64,000 nt of DNA from Fasciola hepatica (GCA_948099385.1 CANUEZ040000210.1:1805501-1869500); one strand, 5' to 3'. Counted from the stretch's first letter, positions 33,801 to 44,849 are shown. A program made the numbers and translations. Notes: a model not told the origin generated them from the letters alone.

Positions 33801-35299
33801 CGCACTGGTAGCACACCTAAACTGACCCGACATTCTGGCCTAAGAGTAGCCGCACAATTATTGTTCCACTGCCCATGCCCTTTCGCACTGTCCGTACCCA
33901 GCTTATCCAGCTGCGGCCCTTGTGTTGTATCTTGCGTGACTTGATCGGCACCTTGCTTCTGTGCAACATGCAGTAGAGGGTGGTGCCGTTTCAAACAACC
34001 TGATGTTGAACATGGTTTTGAAACAGAACAGTTGCTGGACAGATGTCCACACTTGAGACACGAAAAACAAGCCTTGATTTCTTTGATCAATGCCCAACGA
34101 CCGGGTATATCACGAGACAGGAATCGCTGACATTCCTCAAGTGTGTGTATTCCATTACATACCGAGCACCTGTTAGCTGCGACCAACAAAGTACTACCCT
34201 GATTTGGCGTGAACCGTGTCGCTTCTGGACGCGGGTTTTGTGCATAATTCCTCCAACTGGATGACCGCGAATACCCCTGAGCCTTGCTATTGGCGGCAAG
34301 TTTGCCAAACCTACTTCGAGCAATCCGTGCCTCACGGGACACTAGGTGCTGCAGATCTTGGAACCTCGGTTCGACTCCTCTTCCCAAAATATCATCAACG
34401 GTCCTAGCCCACAAATCCTGGAGACGCGTTGGTAGCACTCGAGTGATACGTTCCATAGTCTGAAATGAGTTGAGGTCTGACATGCAATTCATCTGCGTGA
34501 GGGCAACTTCGCAGTTCAGCATTTTTAACGACGATTTGGTCAGGGCATCCGAATCTTCTGCCAGAGGCTTTAAACCTTGCAGCAAGCCGTCAATCAGTGA
34601 ACGAGCCACTACATGATCTTGTCCATACAGATCCTTTAGGATTTCCCTAGCCCTATTGTATGCCATTGTTGGAGGCAACATAACACATTCGGCAATCGCA
34701 TCCCTTGCTTGTCCCTTGCAGTAATGCATCAAATAAAGTAGGCGCTGTCCATCGTCTCGAACTCTACCTTCGACGTAATATTCGAACTGTTCCACAAACC
34801 CCCAGTACGTTGACGAGCAACCCGCAAATGACTCCAGTTCCACCCTGGGCAAGTCCAAACGATAATCCGCTGCAGGTTTCACCATTGGAACCAAGCTTGT
34901 TTTTTGTGGTGCGTCGTTCTGCACGTGGCAATCACCTAAGTAACGAGAAAGATGTTCACTGACCATTACTTCACCCTTGACTTCATCTCCGTTGACTAGA
35001 TTTTCTTCTTCCTCAGCGAGTGCCAAACGCAGTTTCGCCATTTCCGTCTCATTCCTCACCTGGAGCAGCTTACGTTGCTTATCTAACTCTAACTGTTCTA
35101 CAACCTGCTTCTCCTTCAACTCGGCTAACAACAGATCAGCTCTAGCTCTATGGGAAACCGAGCTAACCCTAGAACAACCTGATATACTAGAGCCTGAGCA
35201 AGAAACATGACCAACACCTACGGGCAAAAGGGTTTGGTTCACCTGCGGGGTATTGTCCTTTGATTCGGAACGGTTTGCCGATTTGCTGCGTAATTTCAT
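30827..35299 (-). CDS. BEL/Pao Gag-PR-RT-RNase H-IN(N) polyprotein, 1490 aa
   Basis: Begins MKLRSKSANRSESK at 35299, 30 bases inside the 5' LTR. Rough residue map: coiled-coil-like charged segment 55-105; capsid-like core with RVELESFAG and DDGQRLLYLMHYC about 150-215; zinc knuckles about 375-445 (CSVCNGIHTLEEC, CFSCLKCGHLSSNC); aspartic protease DSGSD 515-519; RT with RVVFDCAAAFQG and ADIEEMFMQV, and YVDD at 927-930; RNase H FCDASEVGYG from 1104 and YYWTDS; integrase HHCC with HAMEGHAG about 1425 and CWKC about 1460. Such a polyprotein forms particles, reverse transcribes and integrates the element. It ends at TAA before the integrase core. All motifs for PR, RT and RNase H are intact. Confidence 0.93.
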   Translation of the reverse strand: MKLRSKSANRSESKDNTPQVNQTLLPVGVGHVSCSGSSISGCSRVSSVSHRARADLLLAELKEKQVVEQLELDKQRKLLQVRNETEMAKLRLALAEEEENLVNGDEVKGEVMVSEHLSRYLGDCHVQNDAPQKTSLVPMVKPAADYRLDLPRVELESFAGCSSTYWGFVEQFEYYVEGRVRDDGQRLLYLMHYCKGQARDAIAECVMLPPTMAYNRAREILKDLYGQDHVVARSLIDGLLQGLKPLAEDSDALTKSSLKMLNCEVALTQMNCMSDLNSFQTMERITRVLPTRLQDLWARTVDDILGRGVEPRFQDLQHLVSREARIARSRFGKLAANSKAQGYSRSSSWRNYAQNPRPEATRFTPNQGSTLLVAANRCSVCNGIHTLEECQRFLSRDIPGRWALIKEIKACFSCLKCGHLSSNCSVSKPCSTSGCLKRHHPLLHVAQKQGADQVTQDTTQGPQLDKLGTDSAKGHGQWNNNCAATLRPECRVSLGVLPVRVDGPGGSVETYALLDSGSDVTLIQKDIMELVGLKASPTSLSISTVNGTTTWNSGITELRLNSLSENDFVNVERAFCVDRLPIQAVQYCTDADILSWPHLHCVQRRNLEDSRVRILIGADVPEAHWALEQRCGKRKQPYAVRTILGWIVLGPINQEPHFARTVNYIERGIDPLAEQIDRLYNAEFCDGCASENSPSLEDKQAVDMVSNAITWLNGHYEVALPWRNPEVRLPNNYIVAKERLNGLRKRFARDPEFFEKYSTIIEGYVRKGHAQLVPDVQLKMGFEPKWYLPHHAVTNPKKPSKLRVVFDCAAAFQGLSLNDYLLQGPDTTASLVGVLLRFRKESVALAADIEEMFMQVRVPTRDKGALRFLWWENGRLGGNPVEYQMNAHPFGATSSPFCANFALRRTANDWGGQYEDYVSTAVYNNFYVDDCLVSLPTPENARVFAIQMSELLSRGGFRLHKWVCNRKEVLDILPKSELAHPTLEIDDCAPVPERTLGLEWNAIEDTFQFSFSTREKPQRRRGLLSIVSSVFDPLGLVSPFLLPGKVLLQSLCRLKLGWDDPIGEGPLRCWNEWSRSMEQLCAFKIQRPIIRGNSLDEGVQLHVFCDASEVGYGVVAYSRMVSRDIAPYCALLFSKSRVAPLKTITIPRLELAAARLAVRVSRMLMEETGIKFGKIYYWTDSAIVLHYINNTKTRFSTYVANRLAEIHQWSEPWQWRHVRSEANPADLASRGTTSPCDISCWFEGPKFLMGDETSWPTWPTVDAAPPNVELKQLSSTVLTVLRDTWSDALLARQSSWFHLLKSVAWLNRFKMYVAVMRGGRTDLGLTTGPLKLHDIAEAEESVIFIVQAKVYGEELKWLRDRSNNLCTNKSPMNRTLLKLDPILLNGIICVGGRLNYSSQLRGVKHPVILPKTHPITDSIIRWYHAMEGHAGPSQLLAELRKNFWIVQGGAAVKRVLGGCWKCRKHLAVVGKQMMAPLPAIKVQQGWFPFK

Positions 35300-35329
35300 G
35301 TCTCAGCAATTGCCAAGGATATTGAGTAC

Positions 35330-35754
35330 TGTAAAGTCCAGCCACCGGAACGTTCGAGCGACGCGTAGCAACCAATTTCGACACAATTCAAAACAAAGTC
35401 GATTCCAAATAGCTACGGTACTATATACAACAAATTAATTAATTTTACAATAATCAAACCTCAATAGTGTTCCTTCTGGGCTCTTTCGCTCCAAATTGGA
35501 AAACAAATCAACAACTGCAGCTGGGGTACAGCCAAAGGTTAGATACAGAAGATAAGATTACCAAATACAGTCACAACGAAGTTCAAACTGAGCGACTCTC
35601 GCTCGAGGCAACGGTAGGAGTCCGGTTTGTAACAAAGGCTTAGAGAAATAAAACAAACAATCGGAATTCCAGCAAATATAGTTCATACAAATGATTAATG
35701 TCGTTGTAACATGGATGCTAATGCATGGAATGGGGTTTCCTGAACTCCTTTACA
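35330..35754 (-). repeat. 5' LTR of BEL copy 2
   Basis: 425 bp. Compared with 29296-29720 it has A for G at the AAAGTCG and CATACAAATG sites, the only two differences I see. Confidence 0.95.
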
Positions 35755-35759
35755 TACGG
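35755..35759. repeat. Target site duplication TACGG (right)
   Basis: Exact match to 29291-29295. Confidence 0.9.
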
Positions 35760-37245
35760 TTTCTACACATGAATGAATTGTCCATTGCAGCCCCCCCCCC
35801 ACTACACCGGTTTGTCCTTACCCCTCCTGAGCTTTGCAAGAGCAGAATCGTTTTGTGGGTAATTAGAAACCCTCTATCCACCTGCCATCTTTCCTCCAAG
35901 CCAGTATCTTCCACCGTATCTAGCGGCTGATCAACCGCCCTACTGCGAGGTCTAGCATATGCCACAATTGAGGAGATTCCAGTCACCACTTCCACCAAAC
36001 AGGACGCCCAGAAGGTGATACCTTCAACCTCAGATCACACTAAGCAGAGAGAATTCCCAGTCCCAGCCGGCTTGTCTATCCCTTTGACAGCTTTGAACAC
36101 TTAAACTAAGTCCCCTCTCATTCTTCCTGCTAACCACAACAGGGTCAGTTTCTCTAACTGTAATCCAGGCCTGGGAGCGACCCGGACGGCACAAAACGTG
36201 GTAAAAACATGGTTTTATCACTTCAAAAGGTTTGTGTAGGCGCTGGATGACCCCGATAATACCCAAAAAATACCAAATACACCAAAAATGGTAGGCAGAC
36301 ATTCAAACACGGAGCGTTCTCCGTTCTCGTACCAAGTACTAGGCTCTCCTTCATATTGGGGTTCTTTTTGTTAGAACAGACTTCGAGCTATCAATTGTAG
36401 CACCGAACTCGCAGTGGTTCCACTATAATATGAAGGAATATCTTACTATGTGCTTTTACCGTACGGCTAAGCAACCGTACTTTAGAAATCAACAATGCCG
36501 TCGAAAAGGATCCTAAGTTTTCGCCTTTTTCCTGTTAATGGCTGGGATCATGTTCTGGTTCTGTTATCAGGTCCGCTTTACTTTCCTTGTTCGGGCGCTG
36601 CTTGCAGCACTTCACCCCTGTGCGAACTGGTTTTTCAATGAACGTGAACCTTATAAAATGGCCTCAGATTTTGGCTTACTGCACTAACTTTCGCTTCTAT
36701 CTTCTCATGGGATTCGCCTCCTGAATTCGTAGATAGGGCGAGCTTTTCCGCGGCTCATTTGAGACCATCTCCGGCTGTGGTTGTTTCCTGCCACGGGATG
36801 GCCCATCAAAGAGACGACATAAACATAAAAATCAGATGGGCATAAAACAGTGGGGGGAAAATATCCTACTGTTCTGTCTTCCCAGTACGCCTGCTCTGTC
36901 ACATGAGACCCCTATCTCCGGGCAGTAGGACTGCTGCTGAATGACTGGTGTGGTTGAACTATTTCCACTGCAGCCCGTCACATGCGCTCCAATTTTCGGT
37001 CGAAGCTTGGCAGCAGTGCTGGCCCACCGGAAACAGCCCCACCGCAAACAGCCGGATGCCCGACTGTGATAAAATTACAAACTAAAAGTCTGAAATTTTG
37101 GATCGCCTTTAAGGTGCCACGCGACGGATGCCCAAAGAGGTGTAGTGGGGTGGCTCCCTATCTGAAGCAGTTCCTAGTGCAGCCGGCTATGTGCACTGAA
37201 TAGAGGCCTTCAGGTTGCGCTTTTATGCCTATAGTTTGGCCTAAC
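35760..37245. other. Unassigned stretch between BEL copies 2 and 3
   Basis: No coding region recognised on either strand. There is a run of ten C at 35791-35800. Minus-strand ORFs at 35750-35998 and 36030-36302 have no motif. It contributes the CCGTG target site at its right end. Confidence 0.3.
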
Positions 37246-37250
37246 CCGTG
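37246..37250. repeat. Target site duplication CCGTG (left)
   Basis: Matches 43947-43951 exactly; flanks the third BEL element. Confidence 0.9.
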
Positions 37251-37627
37251 TGTAAAAGCCGGTCGTGGAAAATCCCCCTTTTTCCCTCGCGATTCAGTGT
37301 TTTTCCCAACATCACTCATTTCCATACACTATTGACTTGTCTTTACGAACTGGTTGTTTTTCTGGACCAATTGTTGTTTGTTCGCGCCCAGAGCGCTACT
37401 TTGGCACATCCTTGTTCAGGACCTGCGTGACGCACGTTCTGTTTGCTCACACGCTGCTATTCGGTTTCTCGTTGCTGAGTCCTTGTGATCGTACTACTGA
37501 GGTTTGTATATTGTTTATGTCATTGTTTATTGTAATAATCTAGTATCGCAGAATATCACGGATAATCGTCTTTTGATTTCGGGATCCGTTGCGAATTTGG
37601 CTACGCATTGCTCAAACGTTCGTAACA
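37251..37627 (+). repeat. 5' LTR of BEL element 3
   Basis: 377 bp, TGTAAAAGCCGG...CGTTCGTAACA. It is followed by ATACTCAATAG, sharing TACTCAATA with the equivalent position of the other BEL family. Confidence 0.95.
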
Positions 37628-37669
37628 ATACTCAATAGATCAATTTGGAACGAGGAAAAATCACGCAAA

Positions 37670-40600
37670 ATGCCAAGAAAAGGATCAAAAACAGTCGAAT
37701 CCGGACAGGAAGTAATACGGCAAGTCTCTGGGGAGGTTTTGGGTACATATGATTCTTTAGTTATTGCTAGATCGCCTAGTCCTGTCAGTGCTAGTTCATG
37801 TGTTATTGAGAACAATATTGATCGTAAGGATGTCGATTTATATAAGCTGAGAATACTAGATCTAGGGCAACAGTTACTATCGGCTAGACTACAGGCGCAG
37901 GAAGCAGAGAAGTGTACACAGAAACAGAGAGAGCATGAAACCAGTGACTTCGACACTTCCGATAGGTTAGGGTGCAATAAGGTAGGGAACCCCACGCCAG
38001 TCGCCGACTACAAACCACCATCGATCGATCTGCCTAGAGTGGAGTTAACGGTTTTCGACGGGCGAGCTGAGCAATACTGCAAGTTTGTCAAGCAGTTCGA
38101 GACGTTCGTTGAAAATAAGGTAACCGACCCTGGGCAAAGGCTTCTTTACCTTACTCACTACTGCCGAGGCCGAGCAAGAGAAGCTATCGACGGGTGCACC
38201 ATGCTCGACCCAGAACAAGGCTACACAAGGGCAAGGAAGATTCTAAGGGACTTGTTTGGCCAACCTTTCAAAGTAGCCCGTAACCTAATAGAGGGCGTGA
38301 TGGCAGAGGCAAAGAGAACCAAGGGCGACGTCTACACAACGGCCGACCTGGTGATTAAGATGCAGAACTGCTCAATAGCCCTCGACCATTTAGGTTACAG
38401 GGCTGACCTAGACGCCATGCACACTTTGGAAGGCATAGTCCGTCACCTCTCTCCCGAACTACAGGGTCGGTGGGCGGAAGAAGCTGAACGGATAAGCCGA
38501 AGTGACAGAGAAGCCAACTTCGAAGACCTGACTGAATACTTAGACAGGCAAACCAAGATAGCTGACAGCAGATTCGGCCGACTCATCCGGGACAGCAACC
38601 GAGCAAACAAGCCCAGTACTAGCCAACTCCAAACCCCTGTACGGGAACATCCAAAGTACCAGCCTTGGACCAATACACACGTCATTTCACGAGATGCTAC
38701 TACGAAACCAAATTGCAGATCCTGTGGTACTAGCCATGGCCTACCAGAATGCCCCAAGTTCGGCAACGCCACAATAGACGAACGGTGGGGAATGGCGAGG
38801 ATGGCAGGAGCATGTTTTATCTGTCTCAACACCACGCACCGGGCAGCAGCCTGTAGAACAAGGAATCGATGTGGTTACGAGGGCTGCACGGGCAGACACC
38901 ATCGGCTGCTGCATCAGGCGATAGTAACCATATCCGAGGCGATTGCCAAGCCCAGCGTGATTTGTTCAACTTCACAATCTGCCAGTAAACCGGTACGTTT
39001 AGGCGTAGTGGCCGTGGGAGTAGTGACTCCGACTGGGATAGTCAAGGCGTTGGCTTTCGTTGATAGTGGATCCGACACCACTTTAGTGAAAGAGCGGTTT
39101 GCCGACAAACACCAACTGGCTAAAGGTGCGACGTCGTTAGCGGTGAGCACGGTGGGCGGAACACAGGTAATGACTGCCGGTAGATTAAGGCTGCAACTCA
39201 TCTCTCTAGACACTAACGAGGAAATTGAACCAACGGAGGCATTCACGTTAGCGGATCTCCCCATGCGAGCACCAAGGTCGGTCAACGCAATCTTGACTCG
39301 GTGGCCCCACCTGCAGGATGTAACCGCTGTAGACTGGGAAGATGATGAAGTGGATCTCCTCATCGGCTGCGACTTGCCAGAGGCGCATTGGGTGCTTGAC
39401 CAGAGAGTGGGCGACCGCCAGGCACCTTATGCCGTACGCACGGTTCTGGGATGGATGTCATACGGTCCAGTAGGGGTACGCGGTTCCGTGAATTACTTAT
39501 CCGCCGAAACGGACCGCATAGATTATCATCTGCAACGGCTGTATGAAAAGGAGTTTCATGACATTAGAGACGAAAGACCGACGTTGTCTCAAGAGGATCA
39601 CTTCGCTCTACAAACGGTGCGGCAAGGCACTAGAGGCCTCAAAAAACAGTTCGAGGTTCCCCTCCCATGGCGCACACCGGACGACCCGTGGACGGACAAC
39701 AGAAATTATGTTCTCCAACGATTACTACGACTAAAAGAACGCTTCATTTGAGACCAGAATCTGTGGGAACGATACGCGGATTTGATGAAGCGAAACGAGA
39801 CCCTCGGTTACGTTGAAAAGGTGCCCGTTAACACCGACAGCAGAAGGGGTATCTGGTATCTGCCTCACCATCCGGTTATCGACCCCAAGAAACCCAATAA
39901 ACTGCGCGTGGTTTTCTACTGTGCGGCCAAGTTCCAGGGCAAGTCGTTTAACGATCGCCTACTACAGGGGCCTGACTGGACCACTCCACTGATCGATGTT
40001 TTGTGCCGTTTCAGAGTGGGTAAAGTGGCTTTGTCTGCTGACATTAGGGAAATGTTCCATCAGGTGAAGATTCCGGTAGGAGAACGAGATGCTTTGCGTT
40101 CCCTGTGGTGGGAAGGGAGCGACCGGGACAACGCAGTGGTGAATTATAGGATGACCTTCCACCCCTTCGGAGCCATATCGTCACCATTCTGTGCGAACTA
40201 CGCCTTCCGAGAATCAGCGAACAAACATGGCAATCTAGTACATCGGACGGTGGTAGAAAGCGTCAGCAGGAATTTCTACGTCGACGACTACCTTGGGTCA
40301 TTCGATGATGTGGAATCAGCTCTAGAGCAGTTCAGGGGTCTGACGAGATTGCTGGAAGAGGGCGGCTTCCATCTAACTAAATGGATGTCGAACGCTTCAG
40401 AAGTGCTGAAGGTCATCCCGTATCACGAAAAGGCCGAAGGGGTTAGAGATTTGGACGGCTCTCCACTTCCTATCGAGCGCACCTTAGGGATACAATGGGA
40501 CGCGGAAACGGACGATTTTGTTTTCGAACTAAACGTTCCCGAGCTGCCAATAACCCGTCGTGGCATACTATCTGCCGTCTCAAGTTTGTTCGACCCACTC

Positions 40601-42865
40601 GGTTTCGTCTCACCATGGCTGCTACCCGGAAAGATCTTGCTGCAGCGGCTGTGCCGTAAGAAAGTTGATTGGGACCAGTCACTGGACCGAGGGGACCGGC
40701 TGGACTGGGAAGAATTTTTGAACACCTTGAAGAAATTAGGGGACATAAGAATCCCACGATGTTTGACTCCTGGCCATACGACACGGACTGGAGAACTACA
40801 TGCTTTTTCCGATGCATCCGAAGTCGGTTATGGAGCTGTGGTGTACGGACGATGGTGCGCAGGAGATGGACAATATACCACGAGGATCCTGTTTGCCAAA
40901 GCCCGCGTTGCTCCACTGAAGTCGGTCTCAATCCCACGCCTTGAACTCAGCGCAGCCGTGTTGGCAGTCAGGGTGGTGCAAGCTGTGAAGAGATGTTTCG
41001 ATCTCTACATTTGGTCGGTGAGCTTCTGGACGGATTCAACGATAGTACTTTACTACATTAACAACGTCCGGAGCCGGTTTAGTACTTTCGTTGCTAACCG
41101 GCTCACGATTATCCACGATGAATCAGCCACGCACCAGTGGAGTCATGTCAGGTCTGGCGATAATCCGGCCGACCTGTGCTCCCGAGGTGCGAACAACTTC
41201 ATGCAACTGGACACGTGGACGAGAGGGCCAAACTTCCTGCAATTGCCCAAACAGGACTAGCCCGTGCTCGAATTAAAACCCCCTACGGAATTGGAACTGG
41301 AGATCAAAGGCGTAGTGATTGCAACCAACGTCGTCGAAGCGTCGTCCATTCTATCGCGACTGGTCAGGTTTTCTTCCTGGATGAAGACGCTTCATTCGCT
41401 AGTTTGGTTAACTAGGTTCAAGAGAAATTTACTAGTCATGAAAGGGCTACGGCCCTCGGGCCGGATACGAGTCGGCCCGATAGGTCCCGATGAGCTATAA
41501 GCGGCAGAGTACGATATTTTCAGAATGATACAAGGAGAGGCTTTCGCCCGAGAACTCAAGAGGGCGGAAGAAGTGGGGCCGACCAATAAAGACATGCCAT
41601 CTCCAAGAGGCGAGCTGAAGCGTTTAAACCCCAAACTCATCAACGGACTGCTGCGGGTGGATGGTAGGCTGACCAACGCCCACCTGAACTTCGACACAAA
41701 GTATCCTATACTGCTGCCTGCGAGACAACCTGTAGTAGAGCTAATGATTCAACACGTCCACGCCATGGAGGGACATGCCGGGGAAAGTCACTTGACGAGC
41801 GTCATCCGAAAGCGTCTTTGGTTGTTGAGAGGACGAGAGACTGTAAAACGCGTAATCCGACGGTGTGTGCAATGCAGGAGACGCAATACCACAGCAGGCA
41901 AACAACTCATGGCCCCACTACCAGAATGCAGGGTGACTACGGGCTGGTGGCCGTTCAGTGACACCGGGTTGGACTATTTCGGGCCCTTGTGGATCAAGTG
42001 CGGGAAAAGATTAGAAAAGCGATACGGATGTATCATGACGTGCATGAAATCACGTGCGGTACACCTAGAAGTCGCACATTCGATGACGACCGATTCGTTT
42101 CTACGGGCCTTGCAAAGATTTATCAACCGAAGAGGCGTACCGGCCGATATATACTCAGATAATGGATCGAAATTTGTGGGCGCTCACCGGGAATTGCAGC
42201 GTTGGCACAAGAACATAAACAGGGACGAACTGCAGAATCGAACCGTGGCCTACGGCATACGATGGCATTTCAACCCTCCACAGGCCAGCCACCGAGGCGG
42301 CATATGGGAACGCATGATCCGGTCCGCCAGACGGATATTGCTGTCAATCATGGAGCAGCAGCCGCCCGACGACGAGACGCTGAACACCGTCATGACTGAG
42401 GTGGAGCCAATCCTGAACAACCGCCCCCTGGTTCTTTTATTGAACGGCGACCCCACCCACCTGGCGCTCACCCCAAACGACTTATTGACGCTAAGGTCGA
42501 ACGAGGGTTTCCAAGGGCCGGTAAACCTTCGTGGGAGCTACCTCCACGGGTGGAAGCAAGCGAACTATCTGGCCAAGGTCTTCTGGAGGCGATGGCTACG
42601 GGAGTACCTACCGGCTTTGCAGACTCGACAGAAGTGGCTGGCCAAAACAAGACCATTCAAAGTTGGGGACGTGGTTATGATCGCCGACGAACGCGCATAT
42701 TTCAGCGCTTGGTCTTTGGGAGTAGTTACGGAAACCATGAAAAGCACTGACGGAATGATAAGAACGGTGAAGGTGAAGACAGCTAACGGAGTGCTCATTC
42801 GTGACATACGCAGTATTAACCTACTCGAGAGCGAAGACGGAGGAGCTGATAACCCTGAGACCTAG
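37670..42865 (+). pseudogene. BEL/Pao Gag-Pol of element 3, three nonsense codons, no frameshift
   Basis: Start ATG 37670 (MPRKGSKTVES). One frame to the TAG at 42863-42865 with stops at TGA 39749, TAG 41258 and TAA 41498; each is one C-to-T change from CGA, CAG or CAA. Gag has RVELTVFDGRAEQYC and GQRLLYLTHYCRGRA; zinc knuckles CRSCGTSHGLPEC and CFICLNTTHRAAAC; protease FVDSGSDTTLV (DSGSD 39062-39076). RT shows RVVFYCAAKFQG (Tyr where the sister family has Asp), LSADIREMFHQV and YVDDYL (YVDD 40277-40288). RNase H starts FSDASEVGYG, with Ser for Cys. Integrase has HAMEGHAGESH, CVQCRRRN, TGLDYFGPL, YSDNGSKFVGA and ASHRGGIWERM, so all DDE residues are kept. Confidence 0.93.
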
Positions 42866-43568
42866 TAAACCTTCTTCACACAAGTAATCGAGGTGGATAA
42901 AGAAACATCATATATACCACACGGTCTCCGTCGAACACGTTAAGGTGCTCGCGGTCCCTTCGTTGACATAACAGAAGGTTCTTTCCGATACGTGGTGATG
43001 AATGCGATTCCATTGTACATCCCGATACATACACGCATTCACGACGCACTCTACATCCCGTAAACCCATCAAACATGTGACAGTGTTCGTTGTTTTGCTT
43101 TTTGTTGACGCTACCGAATGCCCCTTGCATATGTGGAAGTAGCGGAGCTCAGGTCACACATACATGCTACATTTTACTCGTTTTCTTGCCGTACAGTCTT
43201 TTGTTGACATTGCAGAAAGTCCTCCTTTGATGTGTAGTCATACATGTGATTTCATTGTAACCCTGGCACACACAAACACGCACTTACACACACACACTCA
43301 AGTACGCACATCCAGGACCGGACGGCCCCTTACGAGGACAACGTCTATGTGACCATTCACGCCCGCCATCGGTCATTTGGTCCTGTGGAAGATGTAGACT
43401 AGCCTCACGTCTATGTAGCCAATGGATTAGGTTCGACCGGTAGTAGAACGTTGACGACGAGCATTAGACGCGTGCACTGACAGCAGGGCCTAGGCAGGTA
43501 GGAAGAATCAGTACATTTATACCGAACCTTTGACTCTGCTAAGGATCCAGGAGGATTTTGGTGGGCGG
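42866..43568 (+). other. 3' non-coding region of BEL element 3
   Basis: No ORF supported. It includes a CA-rich stretch about 43265-43310 and, directly before the 3' LTR, AGGAGGATTTTGGTGGGCGG, the likely polypurine tract. Confidence 0.6.
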
Positions 43569-43946
43569 TGTAACAGCCGGTCGTGGAAAATCCCCCTTTT
43601 TCCCTCGCGATTCAGTGTTTTTTCCCAACATCACTCATTTCCATACACTATTGACTTGTCTTTACGAACTGGTTGTTTTTCTGGACCAATTGTTGTTTGT
43701 TCGCGCCCAGAGCGCTACTTTGGCACATCCTTGTTCAGGACCTGCGTGACGCACGTACTGTCTGCTCACACGCTGCTATTCGGTTTCTCGTTGTTGAGTC
43801 CTTGTGATCGTATTATTGAGGTTTGTATATTGTTTATGTCATTGTTTATTGCAATAATCTAGTATCGCAGAATATCACGGATAATCGTTTTTTGATTTCG
43901 GGATCCGTTGCGAATTTGGCTACGCATTGCTCAAACGTTCGTAACA
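43569..43946 (+). repeat. 3' LTR of BEL element 3
   Basis: 378 bp, TGTAACAGCCGG...CGTTCGTAACA; about 98% identical to 37251-37627 by eye. Confidence 0.95.
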
Positions 43947-43951
43947 CCGTG
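43947..43951. repeat. Target site duplication CCGTG (right)
   Basis: Exact match to 37246-37250. Confidence 0.9.
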
Positions 43952-44849
43952 GTCTCGCCAGTCACGGTCTCTGAACCCGTCTATAAACGGATACTGCTCT
44001 GCTTTACGGTACACAAACAGCGACATTACGCGATAAAAAAGGTAACGCAAACCGAATAAACGAAATAACATAATAATTTAGGCGCACAGGTCCTGGCGCG
44101 GGTGAAGTGTGACCAAATATCCAAGGCTAGATTCACCAAATATCAAGCTTGTTGTCCCTGGCAGCACCTTGGAGCCTCATAGCAGCCCATAAACCGAGCA
44201 GACGCCGGATCCAAATGAAAATGTGCCCGCTCTGCAAATTCTACGGCGCTACCCATGGGTCAAATCAAGAGTACATAGCGATCATACATTTGAAAGTGAG
44301 CCTCGGTCAATATCCGGCTGATAGGTTGTAAAATAAGAACTAGAAGGTGCCTAAAGCAAAAATGTTCAGAAAAAGGTATTGAAAAAGCATACCATGTGGT
44401 CCAAGCAAATACGGTAAATTCTGCACGATTATTCAGGCCCAACGAACAATGTTTTGAGGGTGGGAAACAGAAGTCAGCATAAACGAGATGAAGGTCTACT
44501 TTCAGTCAAAGCTAGATAGCAAACAAAATCTGAATGCAATGAAACAAAACTACCCTTAGTCAGCAAGACTCACCACCCCGAAGTTATCTTAGCAAGAAAG
44601 CACGGCAATTAAAAAAATAAGCATTAAGTGTAGATAGAGTGGCAACCACCGAAGTGTCATGCAACATCGAATAGATTGAACGGGCTTAGTCTCGCACAGA
44701 ACTACTCAAAATCAAGAACTACAACACCGAATGGAAAGTAGAGTAGTGTTTTGTATATGCCGTATCATAGACCATACTAGTATGCACTATAACAGAGACT
44801 ACAGTGAGGCACAACAGAAAGAATCAAACTCGGATATCACATCTGCTGC
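43952..44849. other. Unassigned stretch
   Basis: No motif, ORF or repeat that I can support. It may include the 3' LTR remnant of the adjacent Gypsy element, but no partner copy is present to test this. Confidence 0.3.

Larger units (their letters stand above)
29296..35754 (-). mobile_element. BEL/Pao LTR retrotransposon, copy 2 (6459 bp), recent insertion
   Basis: Same family as copy 1, opposite orientation. LTRs at 29296-29720 and 35330-35754 (425 bp each) differ at two positions by my reading, and the insertion is flanked by exact TACGG repeats. Gag through RNase H and the integrase zinc domain is one open frame of 1490 codons. This makes it the best preserved element of the window, but it shares the TAA and T6 lesions in integrase with copy 1. 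The convergent arrangement with copy 1 leaves 3.8 kb between their 3' ends. Confidence 0.96.
37251..43946 (+). mobile_element. BEL/Pao LTR retrotransposon of a second family (6696 bp)
   Basis: LTRs 37251-37627 (377 bp) and 43569-43946 (378 bp), TGT...ACA, flanked by CCGTG repeats. They differ at about eight positions and one T indel, so the insertion is older than copies 1 and 2. LTR sequence is unrelated to the 425-bp family although the proteins are clearly homologous. One gag-pol frame runs the whole internal region with three nonsense codons. About 700 bases of non-coding sequence lie between the pol end and the 3' LTR. Confidence 0.96.

Noticed and set aside
30858..35210. Many secondary ORFs on both strands across the BEL copies (for example 32049-32249 plus, 33109-33657 plus, 34977-35210 plus)
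   Set aside because: They are out-of-frame or antisense shadows of the 1490-codon polyprotein, and their mirror images occur in copy 1 for the same reason.
35791..35800. Run of ten C
   Set aside because: Simple homopolymer; no structural context that suggests function.
19021..43946. Possible envelope gene that would make a BEL element a virus-like agent
   Set aside because: No ORF with signal or membrane segments follows integrase in any copy; the 700 bases after pol in element 3 are non-coding.
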